The position numbers and the translations under genes were made by a program. The notes under the pieces were generated by a model that ran no database searches, was not told where the DNA came from, and worked only from the letters and a program-made list of their open reading frames with translations. This document shows, in pieces, positions 44,583-53,573 of a DNA stretch of 64,000 nucleotides. The DNA is taken from NCBI RefSeq assembly GCF_030690345.1, contig NZ_JAUYGV010000001.1:744001-808000 (forward strand), given 5' to 3'. Source of the DNA: Rheinheimera sp. (GTDB taxonomy: Bacteria > Pseudomonadota > Gammaproteobacteria > Enterobacterales > Alteromonadaceae). Positions within the stretch are counted from its first letter, which is position 1. The number at the start of each line of letters is the position of its first letter.

Positions 44583-45559
44583 ACTGCTACCGCCGCAGCC
44601 AGCTGCCTGCCACTTAAAAAGGCATTTTCTACCCGACCGCCATTGAGCCAGTCACCACAAAGCCCGAGCGCAGCTTCGGGCTGATAAACAAAACCCGTTA
44701 CAGCAACATCCTCAGCCTGCTGCGCATAGCGCCAGCGATGGCATACCGAGGCTTTTACCGCTATGGCCCGGCCCAATATACGTTGCAGCTCTGCCGCTGC
44801 AAGCGGTGCTATCTGCTCTGGCTGTGCTTCCAGATGTTGTGCGGAAAAAGCAGCATTAAAGTGCACCAGCCAGTGCTCGCCCGCGGCGCGTCCGGGCTTT
44901 GTTGATTGCCGCGCCAGCCAGCTTAATGTAGGGTCGTCTTTTACAAAGATTGCCGAAAAAGCCAGCGCAGCGGCTTGCGTCAGCTCAAGGTCTACCGCCC
45001 AACACGGCAACAAGGCCGGTTGGCTAAATAATGCTGCAAGCAGTGACAGCTGCGCTGAACAAGGCGCCAGTAACTGCGCCGCCTGTTGCTGCGGCAATGC
45101 CAGAATAAGCTGCTGAAAACTGCCCAGCTGCGTATCGCCACTGTACAACTGCCAGTTAACGCCATCAAAGCGAATACTGTCGATACGGCAATTGCTTTGC
45201 AGCTCAATGCCGGCCAATAAACGTTGCACCGGTGCCTGCATCGACGGCACACCAATATAACGTACTGTATTATCCGGCGAAGCTATCAAGCGGCCCTGGT
45301 CATACCGTGCTGTTTCGCCATGCCAGCGGGCAATAACATTATCTGCCAGCCACTGCTGACACTGCTGGTTAAACACCTGGCTGCGGGCAGTAAAATATTG
45401 CGCGCCCAAATCCAGATAGCCGGTCGCTGTGCGTTTGCTGCTCATGCGCCCGCCGGCAGCACGACCTTTATCAAACACTACTACTTGCTTACCCAGCCGC
45501 ACCAGTTCATGCGCGCAAGCTGCTCCGGCAATACCGGCCCCGATAATGGCTATCGTCAC
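44579..45559 (-). CDS. FAD-dependent oxidoreductase (renalase-like)
   Basis: The 326-residue protein has the FAD-binding Rossmann motif IIGAGIAGAACAHEL, then VVFDKGRAAGGRMSSKR (GR-GGRM) and LDLGAQYFTAR, a signature of renalase-like NAD(P)/FAD amine oxidases. The C-terminal GLCGDWLNGGRVENAFLSG is the second FAD contact. Bacterial renalases oxidise mis-reduced NAD(P)H isomers; that activity is inferred. The SDR gene follows with a four-base overlap. Confidence 0.88.
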   Translation of the reverse strand: MTIAIIGAGIAGAACAHELVRLGKQVVVFDKGRAAGGRMSSKRTATGYLDLGAQYFTARSQVFNQQCQQWLADNVIARWHGETARYDQGRLIASPDNTVRYIGVPSMQAPVQRLLAGIELQSNCRIDSIRFDGVNWQLYSGDTQLGSFQQLILALPQQQAAQLLAPCSAQLSLLAALFSQPALLPCWAVDLELTQAAALAFSAIFVKDDPTLSWLARQSTKPGRAAGEHWLVHFNAAFSAQHLEAQPEQIAPLAAAELQRILGRAIAVKASVCHRWRYAQQAEDVAVTGFVYQPEAALGLCGDWLNGGRVENAFLSGRQLAAAVAV

Positions 45560-45712
45560 AATAAAAGTCCTGTTTAATGTTTTACCGCCTGTTTACGCTG
45601 CAGCCCGGGTACAGGATCAGCCCGCTTCATCGCATCATCTGCTACAGCTATGGATACTGGTGCATCTGCGACGATTAAGATACATTCAATGTTTTACCAG
45701 CGGAGAAACACA

Positions 45713-46249
45713 ATGGCGATACAAACTGCAACCTTTGGTGCCGGCTGTTTTTGGTGTTTGGAAGCGGCTATGAACCAGCTTAACGGCGTTATTCAGGCAT
45801 TAAGCGGCTATATGGGCGGCAGTGCCGACAGTGCCAATTACCGCCGTGTCTGTGACGGTGATACCGGCCATGCCGAAGTGGTACAGGTAGAATTTGATGA
45901 CAGCATTGTCAGCTATCAGCAGCTGTGTCTGGTGTTTTTCAGCCTGCACGACCCAACCCAGTTAAACCGCCAGGGTAACGATGTCGGCACACAGTACCGC
46001 TCGGTAATTTTTTATCACAACGCGCAGCAACAACAAAACGCACAGCAGATGCTGGCAGAGCTGAGCGCAAAACAAGTGTTTAGCGCCGACATAGTAACGG
46101 AGCTAAGCCCGGTGTCGGCTTTTTACCTGGCAGAAGAGTATCATCAGGGTTATTTTTTACAACATCCGGAGCAAGGCTATTGCCAACTGGTTGTCGCCCC
46201 AAAGATGGCAAAGTTCAAACAGCACTATACTGAACTACTAAAGCGCTGA
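45713..46249 (+). CDS. msrA: Peptide methionine-S-sulfoxide reductase MsrA
   Basis: The 178-residue enzyme has the catalytic motif GAGCFWCLEA with Cys12 as nucleophile, Cys15, and the later HDPTQLNRQGNDVGTQYRS. It reduces the S-epimer of methionine sulfoxide in proteins. CGGAGAAA precedes ATG 45713; the open frame to 45650 is upstream non-coding. An 11-base direct repeat (AATGTTTTACC at 45576 and 45688) lies in the upstream region between the divergent genes. Confidence 0.95.
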   Translation: MAIQTATFGAGCFWCLEAAMNQLNGVIQALSGYMGGSADSANYRRVCDGDTGHAEVVQVEFDDSIVSYQQLCLVFFSLHDPTQLNRQGNDVGTQYRSVIFYHNAQQQQNAQQMLAELSAKQVFSADIVTELSPVSAFYLAEEYHQGYFLQHPEQGYCQLVVAPKMAKFKQHYTELLKR

Positions 46250-46297
46250 TGCACCGGCGGCAAAGCGCTGTGCCACCTTGCAATAAACGGGAATACT

Positions 46298-47080
46298 ATG
46301 ACTTACCGTATTGTGTTGCTGCTCTGCCTTGGCCCGCTGCTGTCATTTATGCCGCGGGCAGAACACAATGTAACGCTGACATTTTGCTATGAAGATAAGC
46401 AACTGTTGCCCTATTACACCGGCGAAGGCCATGCTGCGGCCTATTTGCCGGGCGTGACCATTGAACATTTGCAAGCCAGTGCGGCAGCGGCCGGCAACAT
46501 AAGGTTGGCTTTTGTCCGCTTTCCCTGGCGCCGCTGCCTGCAAAAACTGGAGCAAAATGAAGTAGATGCATTGGTAGCTACCTATTTGCCGCAGCGCAGC
46601 GATTTTGCAGTTTACCCGATGACAGCAGACGGCAAACCGGATCCGGCCCGCGCAATGAGCCGCCATGCCACTTGCCTGGTACATAGGGCAGATAACGATA
46701 TTCAACATAAAATCACCCAACAGCACGGTGGTTTGGTGGTATCCAGGCCGCTTGGTCACTCTAATCCGGATTATCCGGCAGGGATAAGTGTGGTGCAGGT
46801 CCATTCACAGCAGCAAGCCTTAGAGCTGGTGTTGTCCGGTCGGGTCGATGCCACTACCACATTGTGCAAGGTAAACGGTGTCGCCGGGGCAGATCGGCAA
46901 AGCCTGCGTAAACCGCTGCGATTGGTATACCCGCCGCTGTATGAGACCACCGGTTATCTGGTGTTCAGTAAAGGGTTTTATCAGCGCCATCCGGCTTTGG
47001 CAGAGCAATTATGGCAACTGCTTGGCCGCACTATAGAGCCGCAGCGTTATTATGACTATCTGCACTATCCGGATATGTAA
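46298..47080 (+). CDS. Periplasmic solute-binding protein, family 3-like
   Basis: The 260-residue product has a short signal peptide (MTYRIVLLLCLGPLLSFMPRA) and a two-lobe binding fold of SBP_bac_3 type. Cues are YYTGEGHAAAYLPGVTIEHL, LEQNEVDALVATYLPQRSDFAV and YETTGYLVFSKGFYQRHP. No ABC transporter genes are adjacent, as is common for such stand-alone binding proteins in Alteromonadales. The ligand is unknown. Confidence 0.82.
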   Translation: MTYRIVLLLCLGPLLSFMPRAEHNVTLTFCYEDKQLLPYYTGEGHAAAYLPGVTIEHLQASAAAAGNIRLAFVRFPWRRCLQKLEQNEVDALVATYLPQRSDFAVYPMTADGKPDPARAMSRHATCLVHRADNDIQHKITQQHGGLVVSRPLGHSNPDYPAGISVVQVHSQQQALELVLSGRVDATTTLCKVNGVAGADRQSLRKPLRLVYPPLYETTGYLVFSKGFYQRHPALAEQLWQLLGRTIEPQRYYDYLHYPDM

Positions 47081-47084
47081 ACGG

Positions 47085-47126
47085 AAAAAAAGCGCGCCGG
47101 GCACCTTGGCCACAGCACGCTTTTTT
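47085..47126. terminator. Bidirectional terminator between SBP and btuB
   Basis: A run of A plus GCG at the left pairs with CGC and a T run at the right, with inner GC/GC pairs and a larger loop. Both convergent genes end beside it. Confidence 0.65.
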
Positions 47127-47140
47127 AACGACTACCGTTG

Positions 47141-48916
47141 TTACTGCGGCGTATAGCTGACACTGATACCAAAGTTGGTACCCTTCGCGGCAAAACCATG
47201 GTTGGTGTAATAGTCTTTATCAAACAGATTATCAACTTTAGCTCGCAGTACTAATACCGGTGATACCGTATAACTTGCGCCTACACCCCATAAAGTATGG
47301 GCTGAGGCATCGGGAAAGTTACTACCCGTTGCCCAATCAAATGGCTGCCTGGTTCGGCTTTGATAATCGGCAGTGATAAAAGCAGACCAATCATCCGCAC
47401 TGAAACTACCCCGCCAGTTAATACTGTTTTCCGGACGCAACAACAACCGGGTATCACTCGATTTGTCGCGCGCATCCAGCCAGGTATAAGCAAAGCTTTG
47501 TGACCACTGCTGCCACTGATAAGCCACACTGAACTCTATGCCTTCAATACCAGCTTTGGCGATATTTTCCGGTTTATCAATAACCCACTGAATAAGGTTA
47601 GTTACGTCGCGGTTAAACCATGCCAAACTGACTTGTGTATCCGCTGTTGTAAAATCCAGCGCCAGTTCATCAGCAACTGCGTGTTCCGGCAGTAAATCCG
47701 GGTTATTAGAGCCGGGGAAATATAAATCATTGAACGTTGGTGCTTTAAAAGCTGAGCCACGACTTGCGCGCAGTGCCCAGTGCTCATTGAACTGATAACC
47801 AGCCGCAAGCTGCCAGGTGTTATTGCTGCCATACTGAGTTGCATTGTCCTGTCGCGCAGCAGCTTCAAGCTTTAACTGACTCAGCTGGTAACTAACACCG
47901 GTAAACACAGCCCGGTTAGTACGGCTGTCACGCTCAAAGTTTGGTGCGGCTTTTGCCACTTCTTCCTGATACCAGTTAACCCCCAACAATACTCCCAAAT
48001 TGTCGGTAAGATCCGTTGTGGTTTGATAGTTGAATTCATCACGTTCGGTATTAAACGGGCTGCTGGACACAGGCCCGAAACTGACATCACGATCCAGCTG
48101 GCGGCTAAGCTGAGCCTGATGCTGCCATGCACCAATTTGATGTCCCCAGCCCAATAAATAGGTGCGGTTTAATGTATCGGCTTGATCTTCTGTACCCCAG
48201 GATGTATCAAACTCATAGTAGCCGGAGTTAACATCAACCTGCGTTGTCCATAAACCCAGCCCGGTTTGATAATCTGCCGCTACTTTAATAAATTTCTGGT
48301 TGTAACCATCCCGATCCGGATCTTGTGCCGGTTGCACGTTATAACCGTCAGCACGGCTTGCACCTGCGGTGGCGCGCACAGTAAGTTGATCCACAGTGTG
48401 GCTTAAACTGATATCAGTTCCCGCCTGGCCATCACTACCAACATTGGCATTTAACTCAACTGCACCGGCACGTCTTGTGGTAATGGCGATAACACCAGCC
48501 AGTGCATCTGAGCCGTACCAGGCAGCACGTGGGCCGCGGATCACTTCAATACGTTCAATCAGTTCAAGCGGCAACATTGCCAATGATTTCGCCCCGGCAG
48601 TAGCCGAGCCACTGCGCACGCCGTCAATCAGCACCAGAGTGTGCTTGGTTTCTCCGCCGCGAACAAAAATACTACTCAGCTGGCCGCGGCCACCGTTACG
48701 GGCCAGGTTAATACCCGGCAGTTGTGCCAGTAAGGCTGACAAATCGTTGGCCTGGCGTGCGACGATATCATCGCGCTCCAATACCGTCACACTGGCCAAT
48801 ACGTCCTGTTGCGGCGTGGCGGTGCGATTAGCATAAATACTGATATGTTCGATGTTCTCAGCGATAGCCGGAAAACAGGATGCGACCAATACGGCCGCCA
48901 AAGCAGGTTTAAACAT
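47141..48916 (-). CDS. btuB: TonB-dependent vitamin B12 receptor BtuB
   Basis: The 591-residue outer-membrane barrel has a signal peptide (MFKPALAAVLVASCFPAIA), a TonB-box-like stretch (HISIYAN) and a plug domain with LSALLAQLPGINLARNGGRG and LVLIDGVRSGSA. The beta-barrel ends in SVSYTPQ. The cobalamin riboswitch just upstream identifies the cargo as cobalamin or a corrinoid. GGAG six bases before ATG 48916 fixes the start; the frame runs on to 48946 in the leader. Confidence 0.93.
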   Translation of the reverse strand: MFKPALAAVLVASCFPAIAENIEHISIYANRTATPQQDVLASVTVLERDDIVARQANDLSALLAQLPGINLARNGGRGQLSSIFVRGGETKHTLVLIDGVRSGSATAGAKSLAMLPLELIERIEVIRGPRAAWYGSDALAGVIAITTRRAGAVELNANVGSDGQAGTDISLSHTVDQLTVRATAGASRADGYNVQPAQDPDRDGYNQKFIKVAADYQTGLGLWTTQVDVNSGYYEFDTSWGTEDQADTLNRTYLLGWGHQIGAWQHQAQLSRQLDRDVSFGPVSSSPFNTERDEFNYQTTTDLTDNLGVLLGVNWYQEEVAKAAPNFERDSRTNRAVFTGVSYQLSQLKLEAAARQDNATQYGSNNTWQLAAGYQFNEHWALRASRGSAFKAPTFNDLYFPGSNNPDLLPEHAVADELALDFTTADTQVSLAWFNRDVTNLIQWVIDKPENIAKAGIEGIEFSVAYQWQQWSQSFAYTWLDARDKSSDTRLLLRPENSINWRGSFSADDWSAFITADYQSRTRQPFDWATGSNFPDASAHTLWGVGASYTVSPVLVLRAKVDNLFDKDYYTNHGFAAKGTNFGISVSYTPQ

Positions 48917-48964
48917 GTAAGCTCCGAAAACGTGCCCGCCGCACATTTAGTCTGGTTGAAGGAT

Positions 48965-49118
48965 TTTTCCGGCCGGTCTCCGGGCTGACAACCTGCTTGC
49001 GCCTGCATTCGCCTTCCCATCTTGCGACAGTGGCCATGAATGCAGCTCAGTTGTTTACCGTTGCGGGGGCAGCTCTGGATTTACACCAGATTCCCGTTTA
49101 CCTGCAGTTAACTGCAGC
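48965..49118 (-). ncRNA. Cobalamin riboswitch
   Basis: The minus strand reads GGGAATCTGGTGTAAATCC, then GAGCTGCCCCCGCAACGGTAA (the B12-box core, near 49055-49075), and further on GTCAGCCCGGAGACCGGCC (near 48972-48990). These are the conserved elements of the btuB-type riboswitch in order. A perfect 16-base palindrome (CTGCAGTTAACTGCAG, 49102-49117) forms the outer arm. Adenosylcobalamin binding should block btuB expression, probably at translation, since no terminator follows it. The rest of the 48917-49221 gap holds the yajQ terminator. Confidence 0.9.
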
Positions 49119-49123
49119 ACCAG

Positions 49124-49149
49124 AAAAAGCGGCTCCCTGTCGGAGCCGC
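49124..49149 (-). terminator. Terminator after yajQ
   Basis: On the minus strand GCGGCTCC pairs with GGAGCCGC and is followed by five T. It separates yajQ from the riboswitch. Confidence 0.8.
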
Positions 49150-49221
49150 GTGCAGTTTAGCGTGGCGAATAAAAAAGTCAACAGCGCTCCGGATGGCTAA
49201 AACAGCCAAGCGCCGCGCAAT

Positions 49222-49704
49222 TTAGTCGCGGAAGTTGGTGTATTGAAAGGCTTGTTCTAATTCTGCGCCACGAATAAGCGCTATAGCTTCTTGCAAGTCG
49301 TCACGTTTCTTGCCGGTTACCCGCACCTGGTCACCCTGAATGGCCGCCTGCACTTTCATTTTGTTATCTTTAATCAGCTTCACCAGCTTTTTCGCCATAT
49401 CCTGCTCAATGCCCTGCAACAGGCTGACACTGAGGCTATAGGTTTTACCGGAATGCACGACATCGCCCTCTTTAAATGAGCGTACATCCAGGCCGCGCTT
49501 TACCGCTTTGGCCAGAAAAATTTCCAGCATTTGCTGCAGCTGAAACTCCGCCTCCGCTTTCATGGTAATAACTTTCTCTTTCAGGCTGAATTCTGCCTGC
49601 ACGCCGCGAAAATCAAAGCGGGTGGTTAATTCGCGGTTAGCGTTTTCCACCGCATTCAGCACTTCTTGCTGATCTACTTCTGACACAATATCGAATGAGG
49701 GCAT
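49222..49704 (-). CDS. yajQ: YajQ family cyclic-di-GMP-binding protein
   Basis: The 160-residue protein matches YajQ over its full length: [35 protein letters not shown] and [27 protein letters not shown]. YajQ proteins bind nucleotides, and some bind c-di-GMP. AAGGAG seven bases before ATG 49704 sets the start, not the frame opening at 49722. Confidence 0.93.
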   Translation of the reverse strand: MPSFDIVSEVDQQEVLNAVENANRELTTRFDFRGVQAEFSLKEKVITMKAEAEFQLQQMLEIFLAKAVKRGLDVRSFKEGDVVHSGKTYSLSVSLLQGIEQDMAKKLVKLIKDNKMKVQAAIQGDQVRVTGKKRDDLQEAIALIRGAELEQAFQYTNFRD

Positions 49705-49797
49705 TAAAAGTCTCCTTAGCATAAGCCTTTCTGTCTGCTGGTGATTATAACCAGAAAACTGCTACAATCCGAGCGCCGTTTCTGACAGGGGGTAGCT

Positions 49798-50154
49798 GTG
49801 TCTCAGGTTTTTTATCGTTGGGTATGCGTATTGTGCTTTGTGCTGGCTACTGCCGGCTTTTTGGCTGAGCTTAGCGGTCACCGTATTGGCGGCGGTTTTG
49901 CCCACATGGACAAAATTGCCCATTTCGGCATTTTTACGCTGTTAACGGCGCTACTGTGGAAGGGTTTTAAACTCAGCCCCTGGCCGGCATTTCTGTTTTT
50001 GGGCCTTTATGGTGGCGCAGTGGAATTAGCCCAGCACAACTTTACCCGCCGTAACGGCGATTGGTGGGATTGGCTGGCAGATATCGGCGGCGTGTTGTGC
50101 TTTTACCTGATACGTGCCCTGTGGCATCAAATACGTCCGCGCAGCCAGCGCTGA
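49798..50154 (+). CDS. VanZ-like membrane protein
   Basis: The 118-residue protein has three or four hydrophobic helices and the VanZ signature: DKIAHFGIFTLLTALLW and ELAQHNFTRRNGDWWDWLADIGG. Start GTG 49798 has GGGGG upstream. The function is unknown; VanZ itself gives low teicoplanin resistance. It overlaps the panE-like gene at its end. Confidence 0.82.
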   Translation: MSQVFYRWVCVLCFVLATAGFLAELSGHRIGGGFAHMDKIAHFGIFTLLTALLWKGFKLSPWPAFLFLGLYGGAVELAQHNFTRRNGDWWDWLADIGGVLCFYLIRALWHQIRPRSQR

Positions 50155-51023
50155 GCTGGAGCATAGTTGGCCACGGCGCCATTGGTTTACTGGCCGCCAG
50201 CCGGTTACAACTGGCCGGCTATAAACCCGGGCTGTGGCTGCGCCAGCCTGCGCCTGTCAATATTCAGTTTCAGCAACAACCATTACAATTTTTACCGGCG
50301 GTGCCGCCGCTTAGCGCGGTATTAGTGCCGGTAAAAAGCTATGCGGTATTGGAAGCCGTAACAACACTGCTGCCGCATTTAACCAGCGATGCACAACTGG
50401 TACTGAGTCACAATGGTATGGGCAACATAGAACAGGTGCTGCCATTGTTGGCGCCACAACAGGGGTTATGGTTTTTAACCACCACCCACGGTGCACTAAA
50501 ACAAGCTCAGAGCATTTTACACACAGGTTTGGGCCAAAGTGTACTGGCGCCGCTTAACCGCGCGGCACAGGCTCACAGCGGTGCCGTTAGCGCCGCGATG
50601 GACTGCGCACTGGGGCCGGTTGCGTTAACAGAGGATATTCAGCCGTTTTTGTGGCAAAAGCTGGCAATCAATGCGGTCATTAATCCGCTGACGGCACTGC
50701 ATAATTGCCACAACGGCGAGTTGGCGCAACCGCAGTATCAGCAACATATCAGCGCTATTTTACACGAAGTATGTCAGGTAGCCGCAGCAGCCGGCTATGC
50801 GCTGCACTATGAGGTTACGCTGGAAAGAATACATGCAGTAATACAAAGCACAGCAGCAAATTTCTCATCTATGCAGCAGGATATAGTGCATCAGCGGCGC
50901 ACTGAAATTGAGGCCATTAACGGCTATATAGTGGCGCAAGCGGCGCGTTTTAAGCTTGCAGTACCGCATAATGCGCAGTTGCTGCATCTGCTGCTGCAAC
51001 TGCAACAAGGTTATGGCCGGTAA
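50121..51023 (+). CDS. panE: Ketopantoate reductase PanE-like
   Basis: The product of about 300 residues has a Rossmann motif IVGHGAIGLLAASRL and later LAINAVINPLTALHN, typical of ApbA/PanE with the catalytic Lys in LWQKLAINAV. It would reduce ketopantoate to pantoate with NADPH in pantothenate synthesis. No ATG fits the N-terminus; GTG 50121 is the nearest plausible start, giving a 34-base overlap with the VanZ-like gene. Its 3' end overlaps thiI by 13 bases. Confidence 0.8.
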   Translation: MASNTSAQPALSWSIVGHGAIGLLAASRLQLAGYKPGLWLRQPAPVNIQFQQQPLQFLPAVPPLSAVLVPVKSYAVLEAVTTLLPHLTSDAQLVLSHNGMGNIEQVLPLLAPQQGLWFLTTTHGALKQAQSILHTGLGQSVLAPLNRAAQAHSGAVSAAMDCALGPVALTEDIQPFLWQKLAINAVINPLTALHNCHNGELAQPQYQQHISAILHEVCQVAAAAGYALHYEVTLERIHAVIQSTAANFSSMQQDIVHQRRTEIEAINGYIVAQAARFKLAVPHNAQLLHLLLQLQQGYGR

Positions 51024-52468
51024 ACCGCCACATTGCTAAACCCCTGTTCTTGTAAGACAACCGCCTGCAAGCGGCTCATGACACCGCGCTCACAGTAACA
51101 GTAATATTGTTTGCCCTGATCCAGGTTGGCAAACTGCGACGCCAAACGAAAGAACGGCATTTCAACTACTTCATGCCCGGCCACAGTAAGCGGCTTCAGC
51201 TCAGTTTCTTCCGGGCTACGGATATCCAATACCACAGCAGCCGGCGGTAGCTGCGCTAACTCGCTGACAACATGAGCTTGTTGCTCAGCCTGGTAATCCA
51301 CAGTGCGGATATCCAGCACTTTCGCCGTTTGCACCGCCTGTTGCAATACGCTGAAATCAAACTTCTGCTCGTTGGCCAGCACCTCCGCCAGTACAGCGTT
51401 TACTGTTGGTTTTTTTGAAATGACACCGCAATATTCCGGCATGCTTTTGGCAATATCTTCGGCGCCGATCTTACGCGCCATATCAATAATTTCCTGCTTG
51501 TCCTGATAAATCAGCGGCCGCAGGATCAGTGTTTCGGTAACACGGTCTATGACATTCAAATTAGTAACAGTTTGGCTCGATACCTGGCCGATACTTTCAC
51601 CGGTAACAATGGCTTTAATACCGAGGCTGTCGGCCACTTCACTGGCCGCGCGCATCATCATGCGCTTGAGCACCACGCCCATTAAGCCATTGTCGATAGT
51701 TTCTAAAATCTGATCCACCACTGGGGCAAAGTTAACACTGACAAACTTTACTTTGTGCGACAGGCTGTATTTTTGCCAGATAAGAAACGCCATCTCGCGT
51801 ACGCCGGCTTCATGTGCAGCGCCACCCAGATTAAAAAACAGATAATGGGTGCGCAGGCCCTTGCGGATCATCAGGTAGCTGGCTACCGCAGAGTCATAGC
51901 CGCCGGAGATTAATGACAACACATCAGACTGCGAAGGCAACGGAAAACCGCCCATGCCCTGGTGCATCTTGCGCACCATGATCAGCAGCTCTTTTTTAAT
52001 TTCCAGCGTTACCACCAAATCCGGCTTTTTCAGTTGCACTTTGGCGCTGGCAACATGCTGGTTTAAACCACCACCAATGTAGCGCTCAGCTTCGATGGAG
52101 CTGAATTCATGGCTGCCACTGCGACGCACTCTTACGCTAAAGGTTTTATTCTCCAACTGCGATGCATATACCGCCAGTACCTGTTCAAAAATATCATGCA
52201 GGCTGCTAAAGGCTGAGGATTGCATTTCAGCGAAAGCGACCACGCCCGGAATACACCCCAACCGGTCAATTAAGCGCTGGCGCAGCACTTCATCATCGCT
52301 GTCGCAGCGCACAGTAAGATGATCAAAGTTGTTATTAACCACTACGGTAGGGTCTACCTGCAGCAGGATCGTTTTCAGGTTACGTTCCAGCAACAGGGTT
52401 TGGCGTTTACGCACTGATCTGCTTTTAATGGCGATTTCAGGGTGTAATTTGATAAGGAATTCAATCAT
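51011..52468 (-). CDS. thiI: tRNA 4-thiouridine synthase ThiI with rhodanese domain
   Basis: The 485-residue enzyme has a THUMP domain (about 60-165), a PP-loop ATPase motif SGGYDS near residue 190, and a C-terminal rhodanese domain with the persulfide Cys457 in CERGVMS. Cys347 (EYCGVIS) matches the partner cysteine of E. coli. It thiolates U8 of tRNA and supplies sulfur for the thiamine thiazole. It is convergent with panE. Confidence 0.95.
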   Translation of the reverse strand: MIEFLIKLHPEIAIKSRSVRKRQTLLLERNLKTILLQVDPTVVVNNNFDHLTVRCDSDDEVLRQRLIDRLGCIPGVVAFAEMQSSAFSSLHDIFEQVLAVYASQLENKTFSVRVRRSGSHEFSSIEAERYIGGGLNQHVASAKVQLKKPDLVVTLEIKKELLIMVRKMHQGMGGFPLPSQSDVLSLISGGYDSAVASYLMIRKGLRTHYLFFNLGGAAHEAGVREMAFLIWQKYSLSHKVKFVSVNFAPVVDQILETIDNGLMGVVLKRMMMRAASEVADSLGIKAIVTGESIGQVSSQTVTNLNVIDRVTETLILRPLIYQDKQEIIDMARKIGAEDIAKSMPEYCGVISKKPTVNAVLAEVLANEQKFDFSVLQQAVQTAKVLDIRTVDYQAEQQAHVVSELAQLPPAAVVLDIRSPEETELKPLTVAGHEVVEMPFFRLASQFANLDQGKQYYCYCERGVMSRLQAVVLQEQGFSNVAVYRP

Positions 52469-52544
52469 CGGGTAGCAGCATAGTTAAGCAGGAAAAAAAG
52501 TGGCGCAGATTATAGCGGATCTGTAGCTAAAGACCTAATCTGCG

Positions 52545-52608
52545 CTTTGTGCCAAACTAATTTTGTCACAGCCTGATTTTGTGCCTGGCTGGTTTTGTCG
52601 CAACCTAG
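52545..52608 (-). repeat. Four-unit 16-bp tandem repeat after pomB
   Basis: Four consecutive 16-base units run from 52545 to 52608: CTTTGTGCCAAACTAA, TTTTGTCACAGCCTGA, TTTTGTGCCTGGCTGG and TTTTGTCGCAACCTAG on the plus strand. They share a TTTGT head and CTxA/G tail. The last includes the pomB stop, and a fifth degraded unit seems to lie within the last codons. No function is known. Confidence 0.6.
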
Positions 52609-53570
52609 CTTTGCGGCGCGGCTGGCGGTTCAAGGCTGATAGGATCAGACTCTTTCGCTTTACCCTGCATAATGGCAATTTCTACCCTGCGGTTGCGCCG
52701 CCGGCTCAGTTCATCTTCATTCGGTACCAAAGGTTTGGTGTCGGCATGCCCCGCCACCACTAAACGCGTGCGGTCAAAGCCATCGGCTTTAACCATTTCT
52801 GTCGCCACCGATACCGCCCGTTTAGCCGATAAATCCCAGTTGTTGCTATGCAGCTCGTCCGATACCTGAATATCGTCGGTATGGCCGGTTACTGTGATCT
52901 GGCCCGGTACCTCATTTAACAAGCCACCGATACGCTGAATAATCGGTTTAAAGCGCGGTTGCAAAAATGATGACCCGGACGGAAAAGAGCCGTTTTCGCG
53001 AATGCGGATAATAATTTGCTGCCCGAGGGATTCCAGCTCTATGGCACCGTCGACAATTTGTTGCTCCAGCTGTTCGGCCAGCTTTTTTACCATTTCGTTG
53101 GTTTGTTCCTGTTGCGCCTGAGCTTCGGCTTCAGCAGAGGCCTGCTCGCCATCCATAATTTCTTCAGCATTGCTGATCGACTGGCCGCCGCTTAAATCCT
53201 CACGCTGCTCCTGACGCCCGCCGGCTGAGTCCTCTTCGCCGGCCTGAAATTCGATAACCTGCTGAGTAATGTCGATGGTTTGCTGCTGCAGCGTTTCAAT
53301 CGGCGTTGGGTCCGGCCGGCCGGGGCGAAACTCCATCGCAATCACACTGGTGCCTTTGGGGATATCTTCTACTTCAATTTTGTTTTGCACACCAAAAGCA
53401 AATTTCATCGAGCCGGCAATTTGCTTAAATTTCAGCACGTCCATCTCGGAAAACGCCAACAGCAATACGAAAAAGCACATCAGCAGTGCCATTAGGTCGG
53501 CAAAAGTGCCCATATACTGCGGTAGACCAGGCGGTGGACATTTACATTCTTCTTCTGCTTGCTCGCTCAT
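52605..53570 (-). CDS. pomB: Sodium-type flagellar stator protein PomB
   Basis: The 321-residue protein has a short cytosolic start (CKCPPPGLPQYMGTF), one membrane helix with the ion-binding Asp25 (FADLMALLMCFFVLLLAF), a plug/linker, and a C-terminal OmpA-like peptidoglycan-binding domain with ITVTGHTDDI and SRRRNRRVEIAI. The start region closely resembles Vibrio PomB, so Na+ is the likely coupling ion. It follows pomA by three bases. Confidence 0.95.
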   Translation of the reverse strand: MSEQAEEECKCPPPGLPQYMGTFADLMALLMCFFVLLLAFSEMDVLKFKQIAGSMKFAFGVQNKIEVEDIPKGTSVIAMEFRPGRPDPTPIETLQQQTIDITQQVIEFQAGEEDSAGGRQEQREDLSGGQSISNAEEIMDGEQASAEAEAQAQQEQTNEMVKKLAEQLEQQIVDGAIELESLGQQIIIRIRENGSFPSGSSFLQPRFKPIIQRIGGLLNEVPGQITVTGHTDDIQVSDELHSNNWDLSAKRAVSVATEMVKADGFDRTRLVVAGHADTKPLVPNEDELSRRRNRRVEIAIMQGKAKESDPISLEPPAAPQS

Positions 53571-53573
53571 AAC

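Noticed and set aside
45576-45698. 11-bp direct repeat AATGTTTTACC before msrA
   Set aside because: Two copies 112 bases apart in an intergenic gap could be chance; noted in the msrA entry only.
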